From assembly GCA_016648135.1 (NCBI GenBank), contig JADDOH010002553.1:1-64000 (forward strand): a stretch of 64,000 bases of DNA, in the 5' to 3' direction. The notes under the pieces were generated by a model. It saw only the letters and a program-made list of their open reading frames with translations, searched no databases and was not told the DNA's origin. A program made the position numbers and the translations under genes. Shown here one piece after another: positions 57,184 through 64,000 of the stretch (position 1 is its first letter; each line of letters opens with the position of its first letter). Origin of the DNA: Agrypnia vestita (Eukaryota > Arthropoda > Insecta > Trichoptera > Phryganeidae).

Positions 57184-57433
57184 ATGGAGTGGTGTCTGTG
57201 CACTGTGTACCTGCTAGCGAGTGCCACCGCAGTTTTATTTACATTTTCATACACAAAGGGGAATAAAGTAAGTCTCTCTAGGAAGACAGAATAATGACAC
57301 CACATTTTAAGTTGAGTATCTTCCATAACAGACGGACCTGCACTACGCATCAACAGTTTCTTTGTTAATTTTACTTACTTTACATATAACTGACTTTTAT
57401 TTGCTACAGGAGCTTATTTCCAGGGAGAAATAA
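57184..57433 (+). CDS. Possible two-exon micro-ORF, 35-residue membrane peptide
   Basis: ATG at 57,184 (context CTCATGG) opens 28 codons ending exactly at a consensus donor GTAAGT (57,268). The next acceptor, TTATTTGCTACAG (57,397-57,409), joins in phase 0 to seven codons and a TAA at 57,431. The predicted peptide has one hydrophobic stretch (residues 4-22) and a charged tail (TKGNKELISREK), like a small single-pass membrane protein. I recognise no family. The alternative is that exon 1 is a signal-anchor exon of a longer gene, or chance. A long minus-strand frame over 57,135-57,353 competes with it but has no motif. Confidence 0.3.
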
Positions 57434-57649
57434 ACACAAACACTCTTTCATTCCACAAGCTCCGAACCTTCTCTAAACGTACAATTAGTTTACAGTTATT
57501 TGTTTAATATGTCTGTGTACTCCTTAATATGCTTATCACAGCTTTTTTATATCTACGAATATTAGTTGTCTTGCCATTTTTTTGTTTATTTTTTACAATT
57601 TATTAATAAATTATATAATTTATTTGTATTTTTTAATATTTTCATTTAC

Positions 57650-57885
57650 TAGCGAGTATGAAAGGATGGAAAATATGAAGCAAGTGCCAAAGACACACAA
57701 GGACATACACAAAAGATATTGGAAAATCAAATATGCCAGATACTAGAGGATCAAATAAGCTAAATATATATGGGGAATGGTCCTGTTAAAAGCTTCAACA
57801 ATAGACAAACACAAAGGAGAAAAATTATGAAGAGTATATGTCAAGACAGAAATTATGAAGAGTTGTACGTCAGGAGGTATAAAAG
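57650..57885 (+). pseudogene. Decayed non-LTR tail fragment
   Basis: Plus-strand pieces read ERMENMKQ and GPVKSFNNRQTQRRK, then VRRYKSK. They echo the ERMVKK and GPVKSRNNRRTC blocks of the tails at 14.8 and 56.1 kb. It is heavily decayed. Confidence 0.4.
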
Positions 57886-58045
57886 CAAAGTCAGCAATAT
57901 CCCACTAAGGTGTTTCTGAGATAAATACAAAAAACCTGTACTACTCGAAGAAATTTCTTTGGAACCTATGAAACCTACATCTTATTGGAAATAAGTTTTT
58001 AAAAATAATTGCCACCTCAGTTTTCCTTTTATATGCGTGTGTAAA
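57886..58045 (+). repeat. Dispersed repeat hosting the gypsy element (left part)
   Basis: Similar to 38,516-38,840; it ends in GTGTGTAAA at the insertion point and continues at 63,013 with GTAAATAAATATTT. Confidence 0.6.
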
Positions 58046-58298
58046 TGTGACGAATGTGCGGACGCTTGGATGAGGGAGAGGCAAGCGTGCGAGCGAGACG
58101 AGTGAATGGCGCCCGTGCTGTTGCGCCGCACTGGGCAGAACGAGATTCACCGGGGTCCGAATCAGTTGTACATATTGTATTATAAAGTAGTGTCTCCAAT
58201 AAATGTTGTTACCTACGTAACGCGTATTACTAGAAGAACCCGATTATTCCCAAGGGCGTAGGCCGAGTTATATTGCCTACGCACGCAAGAACATCACA
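58046..58298 (+). repeat. 5' LTR of the gypsy-type element
   Basis: Starts TGTGACGAATGTGCGG, ends AACATCACA; short inverted ends TGTGA/TCACA. It contains TATAAAG and AATAAA near its middle. Confidence 0.92.
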
Positions 58299-58832
58299 TT
58301 GGCGCAGCCGACGGACATATTTTTTTCGACAAGGTCGGAAAAAAAATATTGAAGAATCTACAGGGAGACGACTACGGAGCGGCACTACTGGCAAATTGGC
58401 GGTAATCTGGGTGCGCCGATATTATCAGTGGCGGCACAGTAAGGACGGATTTTTTTTCGACGAGGTCGGAGAGAAATCTACGGAGCGGACAGCGACCGAG
58501 AAGAAAGTATTGTGGCAAGGTCGAATACTTGGAAGGGGATCGTCTTCAGCGGAGCTAAAGAAGAAAGAAGAGGACCCAGGGTGCCGAGGAGGCGACCCAA
58601 GAGAGGCGGACGGCTCATCTTCAAGGAGGAGTGGCGGCAGTTCGGCAAGGGCAGATTGTGCAGCGAAGGGCGCAGCAGGCAGCCAAGCAGGATGATCGGC
58701 GGAGGGCAACGCAGAGGACTTTAGCCGAGGACTACCAAGGACGCAGGTGGAGAGGATCCTGACTCCAGGAGCAGGAAAGTTAAGTACTTTTTGTTCTCTT
58801 TGTCTGGGGGTAGTGATTTTTTTTTTAGAGGC
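58299..58832 (+). other. Gypsy-type leader with primer-binding site
   Basis: The primer-binding site TGGCGCAGCCGAC is at about 58,300-58,312. A GC-rich leader of 0.5 kb follows, with a repeated TTTTTTTCGACRAGGTCGGA word (58,321 and 58,449). Frames in it (58,273-58,904, both strands) are compositional shadows. Bases 58,485-58,832 recur in the composite insertion at 60,605. Confidence 0.7.
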
Positions 58833-60410
58833 ATGGAGCAGAGAGCGCTCACGTTCAGCCACCTGAACGATGCCTGGAAGGTGTATAAGGTTCGATTCGA
58901 ACAATACCTTGTTGCTAATGATGAGGGTAAATGGTCAGATACAAAAAAAAGAGCTATTTTTCTAACATCATTGGCCGAAGAAACTTTCATTTTGTTGCAA
59001 AATTTATGTGTACCGAAGAAAATTACGGATGTTAAGATTGATGTATTGTGGGAATACTTAGATTCCTATTGTAACGAGAGCATTTCTATTTTTCATGAAA
59101 GAGAAGTTTTTTTCGCGGCAAAACAATTTGAACATGAAAGTGTAAGAGATTTCGTTGTAAGGTTAAAAAAATTGGGCAATTCATGCCAATTTGGGAAAAG
59201 ATTAGATGACACATTAAAAGATATTTTTGTTACTGGAATTTGGAATCGTAAACTTAAAGAAAAGTTATATTTAGAATCGGAAGACGAATCATTTTCTCAT
59301 ATGGAAGGGATTGCATATACCTTTGAATCTGTTAGTTTAAAAATGGAAAAATATATCGATAAACGAGAATCTTGTTATGTAGGTAAATCGCAGTTTATAC
59401 CAAAACCGAAAGGTAGCAGTATAACCACAAAATCTTCGGGTAGGTTTGAAAAAAATGTTACGTCTTCATATAAAGATCAGAAGTCAACTATACCCACAGG
59501 TAACGTGGGTTGTTATTGCTGCGGAAGTAATTACCATATAAGAAGGTTTTGTAAGTTTAAACATTCTATTTGTAAATTATGTAACGTGTCGGGACACCTC
59601 GAGAAGGTATGTAGGAATAAGGAACAAAAAAAAGTTCAAGTCATTGATAAATACATAGGTAGTTTGATAAATACGGCGTCAGGTAATAATTCTAGTAAAC
59701 CGATTATGATCCAATTGCATATCGGTAGTAAACAATTGAATTGCATGGTTGATACAGGATCGAGTGTAAACGTATTACCTAAAAGGGTCTACGATGGAAT
59801 TTTTTATAATATTCCGTTGCTATCTACTGATATGAAATTGCATAGCTATGATAATACAAATTTTGTTTTATGTGGTAAATTGTTTTTAAACGTGTTGTTT
59901 AAACATATCAGTCAACAGGTGGAATTCGTAGTAATTGAAAAAGGGTCAATGACCTTAGTTGGTAGACCGTTCATAGAACAGTTTGATATTCAAGTATCAG
60001 GAATTAACACTTTAAGTGAAACGGTGGACTCGTATATTAATTTATTAAATGACAGTAAAGTATTACGATTGGATGTACGAACAATTAGTGAATATACATG
60101 TAATGATACGGTGTTACAACAAGTTTTAGACTTTTCGAGAACAAAATGGCCGGATAAAGTAAACAAAGAAGATGACATTTGGCATTTTTGGTTAAAAATG
60201 TGGGAATTGTCGATCAGTGATAATTGTATTTTTTGGAAACATAGATTAATCATACCTACAGAATTACGTAAACAAGTATTAGATATTAAATTCAAAAATA
60301 AAAAATCAAAACACGATTTTTTTGAGTTCAAATTTATTTTACCACACACAGGACGATCGTTTCGGCTTATTAAGCCTTTATCAACTGATGAACATAGTAC
60401 ATATTATTGA
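58833..60410 (+). CDS. Gypsy-type Gag-protease with in-frame loss of reverse transcriptase
   Basis: Translation most likely starts at ATG 58,833 (MEQRALTF), which also opens the duplicate at 60,952. Gag capsid-like residues 1-220 precede two CX2CX4HX4C zinc knuckles (residues 227-240, CYCCGSNYHIRRFC; 247-260, CKLCNVSGHLEKVC). The aspartic protease has the catalytic MVDTGSS at residue 307 and LVGRPFIEQFDI near its end. At about residue 409 (60,060) the frame passes directly into the linker before integrase (WHFWLKMWELS, then LIIPTELRKQVLD), so the reverse transcriptase and RNase H codons are gone without breaking the frame. From 60,289 to the stop the codons belong to the inserted arm, not to the element. 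Confidence 0.82.
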   Translation: MEQRALTFSHLNDAWKVYKVRFEQYLVANDEGKWSDTKKRAIFLTSLAEETFILLQNLCVPKKITDVKIDVLWEYLDSYCNESISIFHEREVFFAAKQFEHESVRDFVVRLKKLGNSCQFGKRLDDTLKDIFVTGIWNRKLKEKLYLESEDESFSHMEGIAYTFESVSLKMEKYIDKRESCYVGKSQFIPKPKGSSITTKSSGRFEKNVTSSYKDQKSTIPTGNVGCYCCGSNYHIRRFCKFKHSICKLCNVSGHLEKVCRNKEQKKVQVIDKYIGSLINTASGNNSSKPIMIQLHIGSKQLNCMVDTGSSVNVLPKRVYDGIFYNIPLLSTDMKLHSYDNTNFVLCGKLFLNVLFKHISQQVEFVVIEKGSMTLVGRPFIEQFDIQVSGINTLSETVDSYINLLNDSKVLRLDVRTISEYTCNDTVLQQVLDFSRTKWPDKVNKEDDIWHFWLKMWELSISDNCIFWKHRLIIPTELRKQVLDIKFKNKKSKHDFFEFKFILPHTGRSFRLIKPLSTDEHSTYY

Positions 60411-61585
60411 GTTTATATACAAAACATTTGGTGCAAATTTGGAAAAACCCTCAAGTAAATTACAAAGAATACATTATCTAAATTGGGTGCAAATTTGGAA
60501 AACTTCAAGTATATTTAATACAAAGATTTAAAATATTTAAAATTTAAGTACCCAATTTAGATAATGTGTTTTAGAAACTATTCTTTGTATTAAATATACT
60601 TGAAGCGGACAGCGACCGAGAAGAAAATATTGTGGCAAGGTCGAATACTTGGAAGAGGATCGTCTTCAGCGGAGCTGAAGAAGAAAGAAGAGGACCCAGG
60701 GTGCCGAGGAGGCGACCCAAGAGAGGCGGACGGCTCATCTTCAAGGAGGAGTGGCGGCAGTTCGGCAAGGGCAGATTGTGCAGCGAAGGGCGCAGCAGGC
60801 AGCCAAGCAGGATGATCGGCGGAGGGCAACGCAGAGGACTTTAGCCGAGGACTACCAAGGACGCAGGTGGAGAGGATCCTGACTCCAGGAGCAGGAAAGT
60901 TAAGTACTTTTTGTTCTCTTTGTCTGAGGGTAATGATTTTTTTTTTGAGGCATGGAGCAGAGAGCGCTCACGTTCAGCCACCTGAACGATGCCTGGAAGG
61001 TGTATAAGGTTCGATTCGAACAATACCTTGTTGCTAATGATGAGGGTAAATGGTCAGATACAAAAAAAAGAGCTATTTTTCTAACATCATTGGCCGAAGA
61101 AACTTTCATTTTGTTGCAAAATTTATGTGTACCGAAGAAAATTACGGATGTTAAGATTGATGTATTGTGGGAATACTTAGATTCCTATTGTAACGAGAGC
61201 ATTTCTATTTTTCATGAAAGATTTAAAATATTTAAAATTTAAGTACCCAATTTAGATAATGTGTTTTAGAAACTATTCTTTGTATTAAATATACTTGAAG
61301 TTTTCCAAATTTGCACCCAATTTAGATAATGTATTCTTTGTAATTTACTTGAGGGTTTTTCCAAATTTGCACCAAATGTTTTGTATATAAACTCAATAAT
61401 ATGTACTATGTTCATCAGTTGATAAAGGCTTAATAAGCCGAAACGATCGTCCTGTGTGTGGTAAAATAAATTTGAACTCAAAAAAATCGTGTTTTGATTT
61501 TTTATTTTTGAATTTAAAATAATGGAGTTCTATAACATAAATAGCGTCAGTGTTAAAAAAATTAAAAAAATTAAAACATCAGTAT
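60289..61585. mobile_element. Composite insertion with hammerhead-like arms around a gag copy (locus C)
   Basis: Order: an inverted arm (60,289-60,528), a direct copy of the arm's first 77 bp (60,529-60,605), a 618 bp copy of the gypsy leader and gag start (60,605-61,222), then the full direct arm (61,223-61,516). An A-rich stretch of about 60 bp follows. Flanks AGTATTAGATAT at 60,276-60,287 and again at about 61,579-61,590 are an exact 12 bp duplication of the target. The right arm (+) has TTGATAA, a six-pair stem II (GGCTTA/TAAGCC), GAAAC and the self-complementary ACGATCGT followed by C (61,419-61,451). That is a hammerhead layout with the C3-G8 pair changed to T-A. It resembles a Penelope-like insertion. 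Confidence 0.7.
60605..61222 (+). pseudogene. Duplicate of gypsy leader and gag 5' end
   Basis: Nearly identical to 58,485-59,104 (a handful of single-base differences, mostly G to A). The gag frame runs from ATG 60,952 (MEQRALTF) for about 90 codons, then passes into the right arm and stops. Minus-strand frames over it are shadows. It cannot encode a complete Gag. Confidence 0.85.
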
Positions 61586-62520
61586 TAGATATGCTTCATA
61601 GAGCTCATTTGGGATCGGGAAAAACAAAAGGGTTAGCGCGTGGTTATGTATACTGGCCAAGAATAGATAAAGATATTGAGAATCTTGTGGCGGCGTGTGA
61701 CATATGTTCCAGAATAGGTTCTGGTCCACCGAAGAATAACCTTCACAGTTGGCCTTTACAAGAAAATGTGTGGTCACGTATTCATATTGATTTTTTGGAC
61801 CTGTAGCAGGGAAATGTTTTTTAGTTATTTGTGATGCGACTTCAAAATGGCTCGAATGTTTAGAAATGCCAAGAATAAACATGGTATGCACTATCGCGGC
61901 GGTAAAAAATTTTTTTACGCAATTCGGAGACGTGCAAGTCATTGTTTCGGATAACGGAACGGCGTTTATGTCAAACGAGTTCCAAAATTTTTGCTAGGAA
62001 CGGGGAATAAAGCATTTGACATCGCCTGTGTTTTCACCAACCTCGAACGGTCAGGCTGAAAATACAGTTAAAACGTGTAAAAATTTTTTGAAGAAAATAA
62101 CATTCGGTAACAAGTTTCCGTCAGATTACGCGGATAAATTGGATAAATTTTTGATAGATTATAGAAATTCGCCACATAGTTCGTCAGGCTTGGAACCTGC
62201 GGTATTAATGTTTGGTAGAAGATTACGTACAACGTTCGACATGTTCATACCCATAGAAAAAGCGTGCAGTTCGAGAAAAGTGAACAAAGAAACGGTTAAG
62301 TGTTTAGAAAAAAGTCAGGACAGGCAATCTTTTTATTTTGGGGGAGAAGGAGGAAATATTTGGATATTGAACAAAAATGTTTTGTTAAAGATTTCAGAGC
62401 AGTAAATAAGATTACATGGGTTCCAGAGAAAATTATAAAGAAAGTGGGGAATTCCATTTATTTGGTCGAAATTGAAGGTACTCATCAAGTATGGAAAAGG
62501 AATCAAATAAGAGCCAAGTA
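61586..62520 (+). pseudogene. Gypsy-type integrase, broken
   Basis: The HHCC zinc region (LHRAHLGSGKTKG through LVAACDICSRIG, 61,590-61,722) is followed by the catalytic core: first D in RIHIDFL (about 61,787), second D in VIVSDNGTAF (about 61,951), and E in SNGQAENTVK (about 62,057). Three lesions are visible: a one-base frameshift near 61,795, an in-frame TAG near 61,996, and a frameshift near 62,340 in a G run. The C-terminal region continues (KITWVPEKIIKKVGNSIYLV) to a stop at 62,518. The insertion at 60,289 separates it from its upstream linker. Confidence 0.82.
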
Positions 62521-62759
62521 ACGTTGTACGGTTGATGTTGGAAAAAGGGTTCGACCGACTGAAGCTTCAAGGATTGCTTCATGGGTCGGACCGCTCCTCC
62601 AGGTTCGCTAAGGGTTGCTGACGGGTGCTTTCTGTTTCAGATGCAGTATCCGTGTGACCCCGCAGACAGAGGACACCTGCTCCGGAGGAGGGACCTTCTC
62701 CACGGAAGATTTGTAGGAACCAGTAAAAGGGGGGGTTCGAAAGATAAGTGTGGGGGAGG

Positions 62760-63012
62760 TGTGACGAATGTGCGGACGCTTGGATGAGGGAGAGGCAAGC
62801 GTGCGAGCGAGACGAGTGAATGGCGCCCGTGCTGTTGCGCCGCACCGGGCAGAACGAGATTCACCGGGGTCCGAATCAGTTGTACATATTGTATTATAAA
62901 GTAGTGTCTCCTATAAATGTTGTTACCTACGTAACGCGTATTACTAGAAGAACCCGATTATTCCCAAGTGCGTAGGCCGAGTTGTATTGCCTATGCACGC
63001 AAGAACATCACA
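62760..63012 (+). repeat. 3' LTR of the gypsy-type element
   Basis: 253 bp, differing from the 5' LTR at about five sites (for example CACTGGGCAG/CACCGGGCAG and CCCAAGGGCG/CCCAAGTGCG). It is preceded by the polypurine run GTGGGGGAGG and followed by the target duplication GTAAA. Confidence 0.92.
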
Positions 63013-63017
63013 GTAAA

Positions 63018-63640
63018 TAAATATTTAAATTTTAAATGTGGATATTGCCATCTGCTACCAAATAGTGGACGTTGCTGCTTTTGATATGAACATAATTGGA
63101 TATTGCTCTTTGCTGTGATGTTTCAGTCTAAAATCAACATCTTACATTCTAAATTAGTACATAATCCAGTGACTGCACTCAAAATTTTTTTTCTACTTTT
63201 TTGAATATTACTTTCTTTGCTTTTATAATAATGGGAAAAGCAAATTCAGTTAACCTATTTTTTCACATAATCAAAACATGCTGGTTGAGCGGTGATTTTG
63301 TTTTTTATTCAGTTTTATTATTCCAATAAAAAATAAATAACATTGATTGCTACTGCAAAAACTTATGCTGAATGAATTGACGAAAAATCACATTTTGAAT
63401 TAAACATTGGAATTGTTCACAGGCAAATAATATACAAATAAAAATACATTATTCAAACCTATACTGTAGGGACTGATCGTACGTAATATATAATTTATTA
63501 TCAATAATGTACCAATAATATTAATAAATAATTAGTTTTATTTTTAAATCACACACAAACACGCCTTATTATTTAAAACACAGCTCTGGTATAAACATTC
63601 TGTTGCACTTTAGTTATGAACTACAATTACGTGACAAAAT
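63018..63640. other. Right part of the dispersed repeat, then probable 3' UTR of the SDF2-like gene
   Basis: Up to about 63,280 it matches the repeat near 38.8-40.0 kb (TTTCAGTCTAAAATCAACAT). Nearer to 63,640 it should be minus-strand 3' UTR; a minus-strand AATAAA lies at about 63,537. Confidence 0.45.
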
Positions 63641-63812
63641 TTATAATTCCGTATGATGAGCAGCGCGATTAGCGCCCAGATTGTCGGGATGAATGAACAG
63701 TCCCTCTTTGGCTTTCCACTCGGTGAATGCGCTGAACAGCGACGTTACGCCGACAACCTCGCCCTGGCCGTCAATTGGCCGTCCAAAATTTCTGCCAGAC
63801 GCAGCGAGATAT
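63641..63812 (-). CDS. Sdf2: SDF2-like ER-resident protein, terminal exon (5' partial)
   Basis: On the minus strand an acceptor TTCCTTTTTCTAG precedes the exon at 63,812, which continues in phase 2. It encodes YLAASGRNFGRPIDGQGEVV, then a WKAKEGLFIHP block, and stops at 63,641 after HHTEL. This matches the C-terminus of SDF2/SDF2L1: the end of the third MIR repeat, the G-x-PI-x-GQ-x-EV motif, the WKAMEGIF-type block, and a C-terminal H(D/T/A)EL retrieval signal. SDF2 proteins work with ER HSP40/BiP complexes in protein folding and quality control. The remaining exons lie beyond the right edge. A plus-strand frame across 63,653-63,970 is a shadow. Confidence 0.85.
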
Positions 63813-64000
63813 CTAGAAAAAGGAAAAAACATGTAGACATCTTGTATGTATCGTCAATATCGGAACGGAGTACAGTAAACAAACAATTGCGTCCGGCAGC
63901 CTTGCAAATATGTCACAAAATTGCTGTAAAAAATATCATTCATCAAATCAACCCTTCCCATGCTATCTAATAAATAGCTAATTTTTAGCCATTTTAGTAT
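63813..64000 (-). other. Intron of the SDF2-like gene
   Basis: Minus-strand intron sequence running off the window. No second exon was recognised in the last 190 bases. Confidence 0.6.

Larger units (their letters stand above)
58046..63012 (+). mobile_element. Gypsy-type LTR retrotransposon, deleted and interrupted, 4,967 bp
   Basis: Two 253 bp LTRs (TGTGACG...CATCACA) with about five differences flank the body, and the 5 bp target duplication GTAAA is perfect (58,041-58,045 and 63,013-63,017). A primer-binding site TGGCGCAGCCGAC starts one base after the 5' LTR; TGGCGCA sites match the tRNA-Ser type used by several insect gypsy elements. A polypurine run GTGGGGGAGG precedes the 3' LTR. Gag and protease are present, reverse transcriptase and RNase H are missing, and integrase is broken by mutations and by a 1.3 kb insertion. 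The LTR identity marks it as young. Confidence 0.9.

Noticed and set aside
57135..57353. 72-codon minus-strand frame
   Set aside because: No motif and no splice or promoter support; it overlaps the better-structured plus-strand micro-ORF.
58273..58904. Long frames on both strands in the gypsy leader
   Set aside because: GC-rich leader before the gag ATG; the frames have no motif, and the segment recurs only as part of the captured copy.
63653..63970. 105-codon plus-strand frame
   Set aside because: Shadow of the SDF2-like exon and its intron on the minus strand.

Overview
The window reads as nuclear DNA of an arthropod, most probably an insect; I cannot resolve the order. The grounds are an AT-rich background, GT-AG introns, TATA/initiator promoters, a secreted low-complexity cuticle- or eggshell-like protein, (CCTAA)n tracts, and arthropod mobile elements (BEL/Pao, gypsy-type LTR elements, a mariner, jockey/CR1-like and RTE-like LINE tails, tRNA-derived SINEs, hAT and Tc1/mariner MITEs). 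No bacterial, plasmid, phage or CRISPR features are present.

Layout. 1-3.5 kb is the 3' half of a BEL/Pao retrotransposon cut by the window edge, with one frameshift and a probable 3' LTR. 3.5-30 kb has no convincing host gene. It holds a GC-rich promoter-like block, LINE tails, SINEs, four copies of a small TIR element (three here plus one at 28.5 kb), palindromic MITEs, perfect palindromes, and three of the four inverted pairs of hammerhead-ribozyme-like repeats of the kind carried by Penelope-like elements.

30.2-48.2 kb is a direct tandem duplication. Copy 1 (30,181-39,648) carries a two-exon gene for a secreted Gln/Tyr/Pro/Ala-rich repeat protein with a 6.4 kb intron. Copy 2 (41,950-48,240) carries its paralogue, whose splice acceptor has changed from AG to AC. 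A hAT-type element lies in both introns and so predates the duplication. A 1,283 bp mariner, close to the Hsmar1/cecropia group, later landed inside that hAT element in copy 1 only. A third, empty copy of the hAT target lies at 52.28 kb.

52.8-54.9 kb is a two-exon histone methyltransferase gene (pre-SET, SET, post-SET) of the SETMAR/set-23 type with no transposase attached. 57.0-57.4 kb holds a possible terminal exon and a possible two-exon micro-ORF. 58,046-63,012 is a young gypsy-type LTR element with 253 bp LTRs and GTAAA target duplications. It has lost reverse transcriptase and RNase H in frame. Its pol region is broken by a composite insertion made of hammerhead-like arms around a second copy of the element's own 5' leader and gag start. 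The last feature, on the minus strand at 63,641-63,812, is the terminal exon of an SDF2-like ER-resident protein ending in HTEL; the rest of that gene lies beyond the window.

The host genes look unrelated in function. The main coherent story is structural: nested insertions with readable empty sites around a recent gene duplication.
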